Below are positions 26,777 to 35,226 of a stretch of DNA of 64,000 nt, piece after piece (within the stretch, counting starts at the first letter, position 1; every line of letters starts with the position of its first letter). Under the pieces are notes generated by a model, which was given only the letters and a program-made list of their open reading frames with translations, searched no databases and was not told where the DNA came from. Origin of the DNA: Pirellulaceae bacterium. Lineage in GTDB: Bacteria; Planctomycetota; Planctomycetia; Pirellulales; Pirellulaceae. A program made the position numbers and the translations under genes. The stretch covers positions 744,001 through 808,000 of the forward strand of contig JAHBXT010000004.1 of the NCBI GenBank assembly GCA_019636385.1, read 5' to 3'.

Positions 26777-27963
26777 ACACGGCCTGGATTGTGTCCGGCG
26801 CTCGGACGCCGATTGGAAAATATCTTGGGGAACTGGCACATCACTCCGCACCGCGCTTAGCGGGCTTTGCCATCGAAGCCGCTGTGGCAAAGGCCGCTGC
26901 GCGAGGTAGTGCAACCTGGAATCCTGACCGGATCGACGAAGTCATAGTAGGTCAAGTCGTCTCGGCTGGCGCGGGCCAGGCGCCAGCCCGACAGGCTGCC
27001 CTGCTAGGCGGAATCCCGAACTCGACCGGCTGTGCGACTGTAAACAAAGTTTGCGGGTCGGGTCTGTATGCAGTCATGCTGGCTGATCGCGCCATCCGAT
27101 CGGGTGCCGCTAGTGTGGTCGTGGCCGGCGGAATGGAAAGCATGAGTCAAGCTCCGCATCTGCTGCGGGGTGGGCGCGCGGGTTGGAAGTACGGAGCGGG
27201 TTCACTGCTGGACGCCGTTGAGCTGGATGGATTAACCTGCGCCTCAAATCATGTGCCGATGGGCTGTTATGCCGAGCAGGTGGCTCAACAGCATGGCATC
27301 TCGCGCCGTGAACAGGATGAATGGTCACTTCAGAGTCACCTGCGTGCTGTAGCCGCCGGCCAGTCGGGCGCATTTGCCGATGAGATTGTGGCGGTTCCAG
27401 GGTTGCGCGGCGAATCCGTGGCCGTCGACGGCAGCCCGCGCGCCGATAGCTCAGCGGATCGCTTGGCCAAACTCAAACCGGCTTTTCAAAGCGACGGTTC
27501 AGTTACTGCCGGCAACGCCTCCAGCCTGAGTGACGGTGCTGCCGCCGTGGTTGTTGTCGATCAGCAACAATTAGAACAGATCAAGCCCTCGTTGGCTTTT
27601 CGGATCGTGGGCGCTGCTGTTCACGCGGCCGCACCATCTGAATTGTTCACAGCCCCGGTGGGAGCTATCCAGCGACTGTTGCGGACAACCGCGCGCAACC
27701 TGGGGGATATCGACTTGTTTGAGATCAACGAGGCCTTTGCCTCTCAGACACTAGCCTGCATGAAGTTGTTGGACATTTCCCCTGACAAATTGAACGTACA
27801 CGGCGGAGCGATTGCTCTGGGGCATCCGATCGGCTGTAGCGGTGCGCGCGTATTGGTAACACTCATGCACGCCCTGGTCCGCCACCAAAAATCACTTGGC
27901 GTAGCATCGCTATGTCTAGGCGGCGGTGAAGCAGTCGCGCTGATGATCGAGGTGTCCGCCTGA
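26773..27963 (+). CDS. Acetyl-CoA acetyltransferase (thiolase)
   Basis: The 396-residue protein carries all thiolase landmarks. These are Cys94 in 'NKVCGSGLYAV' (acyl-enzyme), 'NEAFASQTLAC', His in 'GGAIALGHPIGCSGAR', and the C-terminal Cys in 'LCLGGGEAVAL', where the usual form is 'CIGGG'. Length is normal. The family either condenses two acetyl-CoA or cleaves 3-ketoacyl-CoA. Its ATG overlaps the stop of the glycosyltransferase gene. No beta-oxidation partners are adjacent; the acyl-CoA dehydrogenase operon lies about 9 kb away. Confidence 0.92.
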   Translation: MNTAWIVSGARTPIGKYLGELAHHSAPRLAGFAIEAAVAKAAARGSATWNPDRIDEVIVGQVVSAGAGQAPARQAALLGGIPNSTGCATVNKVCGSGLYAVMLADRAIRSGAASVVVAGGMESMSQAPHLLRGGRAGWKYGAGSLLDAVELDGLTCASNHVPMGCYAEQVAQQHGISRREQDEWSLQSHLRAVAAGQSGAFADEIVAVPGLRGESVAVDGSPRADSSADRLAKLKPAFQSDGSVTAGNASSLSDGAAAVVVVDQQQLEQIKPSLAFRIVGAAVHAAAPSELFTAPVGAIQRLLRTTARNLGDIDLFEINEAFASQTLACMKLLDISPDKLNVHGGAIALGHPIGCSGARVLVTLMHALVRHQKSLGVASLCLGGGEAVALMIEVSA

Positions 27964-28281
27964 ATGTAACGGGAAGCACAAGTGACTTCTGGCCAAGCCA
28001 GATGGCATTTGCTTCTGCCGACCTAGGCAGCCAGTCCCTCTGACCTTTAATGGAAATGTCGGTTGCAAGATCCGCTGCCAGATCCCACAGATTCATAGAG
28101 GCTCACAGATTTGTGGCCATTCACGCTAGAATCTGAACACGTTGGTGGTGGGCCAGCCCGGGATCGAACTCTGTGCGTTCGAAACAACATTGTCGCTGTT
28201 GACATGCTTGGGATGTTGTCACCGATTTATACCACTCCCACTTGCTGCACCCTATGAATTGCGTGACTGGGTACGAATGAT
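27964..28281. other. Convergent intergenic region with a tRNA-like 3' fragment
   Basis: This 318-base gap lies between the ends of the thiolase (rightward) and symporter (leftward) genes. Apart from the tRNA-like fragment listed next I see no gene or clear terminator. Confidence 0.4.
28146..28168 (-). other. Fragment resembling the 3' end of a tRNA gene
   Basis: On the minus strand TTCGATC (T-loop), CCGGG (T-stem), CTGGCCC (acceptor) and ACCA follow in exact tRNA order over 23 bases. Upstream, neither the partner T-stem arm nor any 5' half is present, so this is not a working tRNA. Such 23-base ends are typical attachment-site remnants of integrated elements, but no integrase is in the window. 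Confidence 0.4.
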
Positions 28282-29778
28282 TTAGGCGTCGCGAATGGCG
28301 ATTGCCTGACTGGTATCACGAATCCATTGAGGTGCCAAGCTAGCAGCGATCATGCCAAGGAGGCTGGCGACCAGTCCGGCCAACTGCGGCGGAATCATTG
28401 CCACCGCAGAAGCCGCTTCGGTGTCAGCCAATTCTGCTGCCCCACGGTTCAGAAGCAGCAACAGACCCCAAGTAGCAATGCCTGCAGCGATTGAGCACAG
28501 CGCACCCTGAGTTGTGGCGCGGCGCCAGTAGATCCCTGCGACCAAAGGCACGAACGCGCCGACCAAGGTAACGCTGTAGGCGGCCTGCACCATTTCATAC
28601 ATTGTCTGATTGCTGGTGTACGCTTGATAGGTTGCGCCGATGGCAAACAGTATTAATGTCGTTCGCAGAATCCACAGCATATTTTTTTCGTTGATGCTGG
28701 GAATTAATGGCCGTAGAACGTTCTCGGTGAATAGGCTGGACGGAGCCAACAACGTTCCGCTAGCTGTGGACATGATGGCCGACAGAAGTGCTCCCAAGAA
28801 CAGAACCTGCGCCCAAAAAGGTGTTCGGTCAAGGATCAATTGCGGCAGGATGCGCTGCACAGCGCGTTCGTCTTCGCTGGCGAACAACTGGGCGTAGTTG
28901 GCGTCTATGACAACGGCACTAAAGGCAATGAACATCGGCACAAAGGCGAAAACGAAATAGAAGGCCCCGCCCAAGAAGGTAGCTCGCACTGCAGTGCGTT
29001 CATCTTTAGCACTGGTCACTCGCTGGAACACGTCTTGCTGGGGAATGGACCCCAGCGCGGCGGTAATGAATCCGGTGACGAAAACCAACCAAGGCTGCCA
29101 ACCTCCGCTGGGAAACAGTTGCAGCCTGCCTTGCTCCCTGGCGACGTGCACAACATGATTGACGCCTCCTGCCTGACCGGCCAGCAACACCGCTACTACG
29201 ATTAGCCCAACGATAATAACGAATGTCTGGATCAGATCGGTTAGAGCCACGGACCACATGCCGCCCAGTACGGTGTAGATCATGACTACCACCGCACCCA
29301 AAACGATGCAGTTGTTGATGGTCATCCATTCCTGACCGACCCCTTGGCCCAGTACCGATAACACGATGCCCAGGGCGGTCAGCTGAGCGGCCGTCCATCC
29401 CAAGTACGACAAGGTGATGGCGATTGACGTAAACAGCTCTACCGATTTACCGAACCGCTTGTGGTAGAAGTCGCCGATGGTCAACAGGTCCATGCGATAG
29501 AAGTACTTGGCGAAGAACACCGCCACCAGCAACAGACACATCGAGAACCCGAACGGGTCACCTGGGATGGCTTGCAAGCCCTGGTTGGCAAAAGTCGCCG
29601 ACACTGACAGCACCGTCTCGGCTCCAAACCAGGTGGCGAACACGCAGGTAAAGCCCATCATCAATGGCAGCGAACGACCGGCCACCATGAAATCTCTGGC
29701 CCCGTGAACTCGTCCCGCAGCCACCAACCCCAGGCTGATGGTAAACAGCAGATACAGAACAATGCAGATAGCCAGCAT
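28282..29778 (-). CDS. Sodium:solute symporter family transporter
   Basis: The 498-residue protein is hydrophobic throughout, with about 13 membrane helices, as in the SSS family. 'GRSLPLMMGFTCVFATWFGAET' near the N-terminus, 'YTVLGGMWSVALTDLIQ' and 'SAIMSTASGTLLAPSSLF' are diagnostic. The last includes the sodium-site serines of the SSS family. The family takes up sugars, amino acids, proline, pantothenate or organic acids with sodium; the substrate cannot be told from sequence. It is a single leftward gene with an ATG at 29778. Confidence 0.9.
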   Translation of the reverse strand: MLAICIVLYLLFTISLGLVAAGRVHGARDFMVAGRSLPLMMGFTCVFATWFGAETVLSVSATFANQGLQAIPGDPFGFSMCLLLVAVFFAKYFYRMDLLTIGDFYHKRFGKSVELFTSIAITLSYLGWTAAQLTALGIVLSVLGQGVGQEWMTINNCIVLGAVVVMIYTVLGGMWSVALTDLIQTFVIIVGLIVVAVLLAGQAGGVNHVVHVAREQGRLQLFPSGGWQPWLVFVTGFITAALGSIPQQDVFQRVTSAKDERTAVRATFLGGAFYFVFAFVPMFIAFSAVVIDANYAQLFASEDERAVQRILPQLILDRTPFWAQVLFLGALLSAIMSTASGTLLAPSSLFTENVLRPLIPSINEKNMLWILRTTLILFAIGATYQAYTSNQTMYEMVQAAYSVTLVGAFVPLVAGIYWRRATTQGALCSIAAGIATWGLLLLLNRGAAELADTEAASAVAMIPPQLAGLVASLLGMIAASLAPQWIRDTSQAIAIRDA

Positions 29779-30022
29779 ATTTGCGTATTCCGTTGCAAAC
29801 AGCGAAAGTGACGGTGGCCGATCAACGGCTCAATGACTCACAACGACTGGGCTAATAAACGACTCTCAATTCTGGCCAGTTCTTGGACACCTAGTATGGC
29901 TTGGCCGGGGTGGCACCAAAACGAAAACATCGGTTCGCTTCAAGGCGACCGATGTTTGGATTTGGGAATTGCTGGGGTACATCCACGCTCTGGTGAGTGT
30001 AGCTACAAACTGGCGTGGGGCT

Positions 30023-31186
30023 TTAGTCTATGGCCACGCAGCGAGCCACCGGCAAGCCATTGAAGGGGCAAGCGCTAGCTGCCGCATAGGCACCCATCGT
30101 CGGCACCAGCAGCAGTTCGCCGACTTCCAGGTCCGGCAACAATTGATCGCGGGTGACGATATCGCTGGAATCACAGGTTGGCCCAGCCACGACGCAGGGC
30201 GACAGGTCTCGATTCTGGCCCTCAAACATCAGCGGAAAGTCGGCATGGTCAAAAACCTTGCCCGAGAACGATCCGTACAGTCCATCATCGACAATGTACC
30301 AAGGCATATCCCAACGCACATCTTTGCCGAGCACTCGGGTAATAAGTGTGGTGCACTCTGCGACCAAGCCTCTGCCCGGTTCAGCGATCCATCGCGCGGG
30401 AACGTCGCCGAAATGTTCGCGTAGCCCTTGCGATACCACCTCGCAAAACGCGGACAGCGACGGAGCCCCGCTGCGATAGGGAGCTGGAAAACCGCCGCCA
30501 ATATCCAGCACTTCCAGGGGAAATCCCAGGTCGATAGCCTGATCCCACAACTGGCGAACTTGACGCAACACCGAGTTGTAGTCCTCGGGTTCTAAGCATT
30601 GGCTGCCAACATGGAAGGAAAAGCCGCGTACGTTCAGTCCCAGCGAGCGCGCGTCGAGCAGCAAACGCACCGCATTTTCGATGGCACAGCCGAATTTGGC
30701 CGACAGGTTGATGCGGCTGCTGGATGCCGATACGGCCAGTCGCAGCAGCAGATTCACGTCGGGCGTCAACGTTGCGATTTTGGCGGCTTCCAGCGAATTG
30801 TCGAATACGAACCAACGAATCCCGGCAGCGTAGCATTCGCGGAGGTTGCACTCGGTCTTGCACGGATGAGTATGCAGCATTCGGTCTGGAGTAAATCCAG
30901 CTTCCAAGGCCTGTCGCATCTCACCTGCCGAGCAGACGTCGACGAAGCCATTTTCCGAGCACAGCGTAGACAGCACATGGTATTCCGGATTTGCCTTGGC
31001 GGCGTAGTACAAATCCACGCCCGGCAGCGCCTGCTTCATTGTCCAGTAGGTTTCAATGAGCTTGGACTTGGAAACCACCAGCAGCGGCGAACCATGAATG
31101 GCCGCTAGCTCGCGAGCGTGGTCAAATGACAGCACCGGCTGAGCCGTACGTACAGACGGAGATTGTAATATTTGGTCGGCAATCAT
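30023..31186 (-). CDS. Type III PLP-dependent decarboxylase, ornithine decarboxylase-like
   Basis: The start chosen is the ATG at 31186 (387 residues), with GGGGT just upstream; a GTG at 31204 is possible. PLP-binding Lys64 lies in 'YYAAKANPEYH'. 'FHVGSQCLEP' and 'DIGGGFP' bind the cofactor phosphate. 'GPTCDSSD' (Cys338, Asp339) is the active-site motif that marks the ornithine/lysine decarboxylases within the alanine-racemase-fold group. It would make putrescine (or cadaverine). Length is typical for the short bacterial and eukaryotic-type enzyme. No other polyamine genes are nearby. Confidence 0.88.
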   Translation of the reverse strand: MIADQILQSPSVRTAQPVLSFDHARELAAIHGSPLLVVSKSKLIETYWTMKQALPGVDLYYAAKANPEYHVLSTLCSENGFVDVCSAGEMRQALEAGFTPDRMLHTHPCKTECNLRECYAAGIRWFVFDNSLEAAKIATLTPDVNLLLRLAVSASSSRINLSAKFGCAIENAVRLLLDARSLGLNVRGFSFHVGSQCLEPEDYNSVLRQVRQLWDQAIDLGFPLEVLDIGGGFPAPYRSGAPSLSAFCEVVSQGLREHFGDVPARWIAEPGRGLVAECTTLITRVLGKDVRWDMPWYIVDDGLYGSFSGKVFDHADFPLMFEGQNRDLSPCVVAGPTCDSSDIVTRDQLLPDLEVGELLLVPTMGAYAAASACPFNGLPVARCVAID

Positions 31187-31751
31187 GCAGTTACCCCAAA
31201 GCACAGAGTGGCCAATGAAAAAACGACAACCAACTTGGTCCGAAGACCGTCGGCCGACTTTTCCTAGCAGTTATCTCGCCGCATTCATGCAGCTAACCGC
31301 GTTGACCTTTGGGGTGCCTAGCCTTCCCGGGCTGTGGGCAGCGGATTCAGCATGTTTGTCAGTCTGACACACACCGGTAGGTCGTCCGGAAGAACTCACC
31401 GACTTAGAGTCGGCCAGCCCAACCATTGAAAACCTGAAGGTAGTTCCACTAACAGGCAAATGACTCTTCTTAGCCACTCACCTTTGGCATTTTCCAAATG
31501 CCTACAATCTAGTTCCTAATTGTTTCCTCCATACCTCCGGAGAAAATCCCCTATTAGGGGAATAGGCTCCGAAGTTCTCACAGCCTCGCATCATGCGTGA
31601 CCACACTCGCCAATCTACTGCTGACTCCGCCAGAGGCCGCCTAACGCAAGCCGCTGGCCAGCCCAGATCGTGAATGTGGTGAAAGAATACAAAATCTACG
31701 CTGTGGGGGAAGACTAATTCGGAAAAATTTTCCAATTCTCCGGCTGATTAG
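31187..31751. other. Intergenic region between sulP and the decarboxylase gene
   Basis: About 565 bases with no recognisable gene. A short palindrome TCCCC-TATTA-GGGGA lies at 31547-31561. A nested inverted repeat lies at the sulP end: GACTAAT at 31712-31718 and ATTAGTC at 31747-31753, enclosing GGAAAA/TTTTCC. The latter overlaps the sulP stop codon and could form a 3' structure on the dab operon mRNA. Confidence 0.45.
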
Positions 31752-33779
31752 TCAGCCCAGTCCCGCGCTGTGCAATTTATCGTACTTTTCGGACCTCGTA
31801 AATGAATCCAATCGGAGAACATCGACCGTTTCGACGCAGGCGGTGATGTAGTGCTCAGGCATGATGTCGCGCACCAGGTAGTCCAACATGGCTTCAGTCA
31901 CCTGGTTAGGAGCGATCACTTCGATGCGCACGCGCGGCACCGCAGGGCTGCTGGACTGGTTCAGATCGTGCTTCCCCGCGCCGTGGCAACGCATGGCGGT
32001 GTAGCCGGTGGCCCCCAAAGCGACCAGATGGACCTCTAGCTCCTCCTCGATGCCGGGATCAACCACGATGGTCAACCGACGTATGCTGGCCAGACCTCGC
32101 TGCCGCGTCGCCAGGTGATGGTCCGTGGTAGCCAAGTGTCCCTCCAGACCAACGACCTTGAGCTCCAATTGCTGTTCGTTGAAGTCGTGTCGCAGATGTT
32201 CCAGCCGCTCCAAGACGTTGTGGTCCACCAGCTTAGTCTGCGACATATCGAGAATGACACTTTTGGCTTCCAGCAGCCCCAAGCTCTCAATTTGGCGTTT
32301 CAGCGGTATCCAGTTGCTAAAAATGGCCGAATCGCCGACGGTAATGCTGATCGTTTCGGCATCCAGGTCGCGTACGGCCAGCGGCGGTTTGAAAATCGAA
32401 CTTAGCGGTACGCCGCGCCAAATGTGGATCAATAACTTCAGGACGATACCAATCGCCACACCAATCAATAGGTCGGTAGCTAGAACCGCTACCAGCGTAA
32501 CTAGGAAGACCAACAACTGCTCGCGACCGATTCGGTAAACATTCAGAAACTCCCTGGGATGCGCTAGCCTAAATCCGGTGTACACCAGCATTCCAGCCAG
32601 TGCGGCCAGCGGAATCAGGTGCAGCACCATCGGAATCATGGCCACGCAGACCAGTAAGAACATACCATGCCAAAAATTGGCGAATCGAGTTTGCGCACCG
32701 TTGTCAATGTTGGCTTTGCTGCGAACGATCTCCGAAATCATAGGCAGTCCACCGACCATACCTGCCAGGAAATTGCCCAGGCCCACGGCCACGACATCCT
32801 TGTCCAGGTTCGACTTGCGCTTCCAAGGGTCCAACAGTTCGACCGCTTTGGCACTCAAGATACTCTCCAGCGTGCCGATCAAGAAAAACATGAGGATCCA
32901 AGGCCAGGCTTGAGGCTTGACGACGGCCGAAAAGTCGGGGAATTGCAGTTCACGGAACATGCCAAACATCTGCTCGGGCATTGCCACCAGGTACTGTTCG
33001 CCCAGTTGATACTTATGGTTCTGCAGCGTGTAATCGTGTTGGTGCAGCAGATCGAGCCCCAACCCGAGTGGGACAGCTACTAGCAAAACGATTACCGGAG
33101 ATGGAATAATTCGAGCAACTCCAAACTTGCGACCCACCAGTGGCCAGAGAAACATGATCGCGATACTCAAGATGCCAATCAATGCAATAGCGGGATTGGC
33201 GTCCAGAACGAAGTCCGGAATCTGACGCAATAATTCCAGCGGTTCGCCCTTAGCACTCACTCCCAAAGCAACTGGTATCTGTTTGCACATAATGATTACG
33301 CCAATGGCGGCCAACATCCCATGCACGGCTGCGACCGGAAAGAACTCACCGACGATTCCCGCGCGAAATACTCCGAATGCAACCTGGAGAACCGCTGCCG
33401 CGACGCACACTGCCAGGGTAGCCTGGTAAGCCGTTTGATCTGCAGCGCTCCATCCACCAATCATTCCATCGCCACCAAATGTTTCGATACATCCCAGGAC
33501 GACCACGATCAACCCTGCGGCCGGGCCTTTGATAGTCATTTCCGAATTGCTGAACAACGTGGCAACAACCGAGCCGATGATGGCGGTGAAGATGCCGGCC
33601 AATGGTGGAAAGCCACTGGCCAACGAGATCCCTAAACACAGTGGCAGCGCAATCAGGAAAACCAAAAAGCCGGATAGGAAGTCCTGGCGAAAAAAACGTC
33701 TAAAGCCCGCGCGGTCTCCCACGGGTTTCGCTACTTCTACTGGGACTGTCAAGGTTGATCTTTCAGGGACTGTGTTCAT
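31752..33779 (-). CDS. SulP family anion (probably bicarbonate) transporter with STAS domain
   Basis: The 675-residue protein has the SulP core of about 12-14 membrane helices, with 'LIALPLCLGISLASGFPPLAGI' near 41 and 'GNFLAGMVGGLPMISEIVRSKANI' in the middle. A C-terminal STAS domain (about 455-560) contains 'VILDMSQTKLVDHNVLERLE'. SulP proteins carry sulfate, bicarbonate or dicarboxylates; BicA and some proteobacterial homologs are bicarbonate transporters. Its start overlaps the second dabB-like gene by 17 bases, so it belongs to the dab operon, which favours bicarbonate as substrate. A carbonic anhydrase domain, found in some SulP fusions, is not present. Confidence 0.9.
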   Translation of the reverse strand: MNTVPERSTLTVPVEVAKPVGDRAGFRRFFRQDFLSGFLVFLIALPLCLGISLASGFPPLAGIFTAIIGSVVATLFSNSEMTIKGPAAGLIVVVLGCIETFGGDGMIGGWSAADQTAYQATLAVCVAAAVLQVAFGVFRAGIVGEFFPVAAVHGMLAAIGVIIMCKQIPVALGVSAKGEPLELLRQIPDFVLDANPAIALIGILSIAIMFLWPLVGRKFGVARIIPSPVIVLLVAVPLGLGLDLLHQHDYTLQNHKYQLGEQYLVAMPEQMFGMFRELQFPDFSAVVKPQAWPWILMFFLIGTLESILSAKAVELLDPWKRKSNLDKDVVAVGLGNFLAGMVGGLPMISEIVRSKANIDNGAQTRFANFWHGMFLLVCVAMIPMVLHLIPLAALAGMLVYTGFRLAHPREFLNVYRIGREQLLVFLVTLVAVLATDLLIGVAIGIVLKLLIHIWRGVPLSSIFKPPLAVRDLDAETISITVGDSAIFSNWIPLKRQIESLGLLEAKSVILDMSQTKLVDHNVLERLEHLRHDFNEQQLELKVVGLEGHLATTDHHLATRQRGLASIRRLTIVVDPGIEEELEVHLVALGATGYTAMRCHGAGKHDLNQSSSPAVPRVRIEVIAPNQVTEAMLDYLVRDIMPEHYITACVETVDVLRLDSFTRSEKYDKLHSAGLG

Positions 33780-35226
33780 ATTTTTCCTCGTGTATTTTGG
33801 GCACCACAGGTAGTGCTGTGGCGGGTGAATCTAAGTCAAAAAAGGTGCCACGGCGCTTCATCAATTCGCCGGCTGCGTGATAACGCGTTGTGACTCCGGG
33901 CTGGGGAAAGATCCCCCCCACTACGATCAAACCCGCGAATGCATAGATCACCAGTCGCTCCAGCGGTAGTGGTTGTAGTGAGACCGTTGCCGGCGCATTG
34001 GTTCCAGTGAAAAGTCGGAAGTAGACGCGCAAGGCACCGATGCCGTTGAGCGCCGTAGTCACGACGACTACGACCGCGTAAAACGAAGATGACTCCAGCG
34101 CGCTTTCGACCAACAACTCCAGTCCGACGAAGCCGACTGTCCCCGGAAAGCCAATACTGGCCAACAGGGCGAGCAGAAAAAGCACTGCCATCAGCGGCAT
34201 TTGACTGTACAACCCATGGAACCGCAGTATGTCGACCCGTCCAATTCGGCCTTCCAGCGCCCGAATGACAATTCCCAACGATATCAGCGCGATGCCAATG
34301 GCCAGCCACATGCTCAGCGATCCCGTCAATCCGGTTGGCGTCAGAGATTCCAGTCCAACCAGCAGCAGCGATGAATTGCTGAGTAGCAAATAGCAGTAGA
34401 ACCGTCGAGTGCTAGTCTGGACCAACACCATTCCCGAGGCATAGATCGCCGTTATCAGCGAAGCAAACGAAATTCCTTGCAGAACGGTGACTGGAGCAAT
34501 TGGTAGCACCAGCCGCATGAGCGCATAGGCGCCAGCCATCGGCGTGACGAACAGCAGCGCCGTTCCTAGGCTGGCTCGATCGAACAAATCGATCATCCAA
34601 CAGTGCGTGGGAATGCATCCACAACGAATCAAAAGGCCAATCGCCATCAATACCACACCTGTTACCGAGCTGGTCGTCGCAAGTTGATTTGTATCGATGC
34701 ACAGCCAACCTCCGATCATCAGTCCTAGCGAAAGCGCTTGATGGATCGCAAAGAATTTCCAAGCCTGCTGACGCTGGCGCAGTTCAATCAGCGGCAAGAG
34801 ATTCTGAGCCGCCAACAGGCCGATCACCGCCAGCGGCGCACGGCTACTTAGCAGCGCTTCGGTCAATGTCAGCGAGACGAGCGTCAATCCAAATGGAAAT
34901 CGCTCACGCTTAGGAATCGGCGTTAACAAGATTATGGCAAAGTACAGTGCCGCCGACAGCGTCAACAATGGCGCATTGAGTTCGTCGACGATAACCAACT
35001 CTCGGCCAAACAACGATTGGGTCAAGCTGTGAGGATCGTGCGCTTCGAAAGTCCGCAAACTGGCGAAATCCAGCCAGTCCACGATGGCAACTAACAACAC
35101 CAAACCAGCCACCACAGAACTGATCAGCCAACGCAGTCGGACTGCTGAGATTCGCTGAATGAGCATTGCGGCCAACAATGGCAGCGCGACCGCCAATTCC
35201 AACCAGGGAGCATGCAGTTCAGGCAT
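33763..35226 (-). CDS. dabB: NuoM/NuoN-like membrane subunit of DAB-type carbon uptake complex
   Basis: The start is the ATG at 35226 ('MPELHAPWLE'), which overlaps the end of the previous gene by eight bases; longer frames run through that gene. The 487-residue protein is polytopic and related to proton-pumping antiporter-like subunits of complex I. The C-terminal half has 'LLALLASIGFPGTVGFVGLELL', close to the conserved 'GxPGxxGF' turn of the NuoM family. The mid-protein Lys that carries protons is not obvious ('IGLLIRCGCIPTHCWM' replaces 'KSA.P.H.WL'). It is the second of two such subunits in the operon. The likely role is an accessory membrane half of the DabA-DabB complex. Confidence 0.75.
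   Translation of the reverse strand: MPELHAPWLELAVALPLLAAMLIQRISAVRLRWLISSVVAGLVLLVAIVDWLDFASLRTFEAHDPHSLTQSLFGRELVIVDELNAPLLTLSAALYFAIILLTPIPKRERFPFGLTLVSLTLTEALLSSRAPLAVIGLLAAQNLLPLIELRQRQQAWKFFAIHQALSLGLMIGGWLCIDTNQLATTSSVTGVVLMAIGLLIRCGCIPTHCWMIDLFDRASLGTALLFVTPMAGAYALMRLVLPIAPVTVLQGISFASLITAIYASGMVLVQTSTRRFYCYLLLSNSSLLLVGLESLTPTGLTGSLSMWLAIGIALISLGIVIRALEGRIGRVDILRFHGLYSQMPLMAVLFLLALLASIGFPGTVGFVGLELLVESALESSSFYAVVVVVTTALNGIGALRVYFRLFTGTNAPATVSLQPLPLERLVIYAFAGLIVVGGIFPQPGVTTRYHAAGELMKRRGTFFDLDSPATALPVVPKIHEEKYEHSP

Noticed and set aside
28100..28222. Possible complete tRNA gene
   Set aside because: Only the T-loop to CCA end is present. No acceptor 5' arm, D-arm or anticodon arm could be found on the minus strand.
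31712..31753. Inverted repeat as a terminator of the dab operon
   Set aside because: The stem overlaps the sulP stop codon and no T-run follows on the leftward strand, so I list it only as possible structure.
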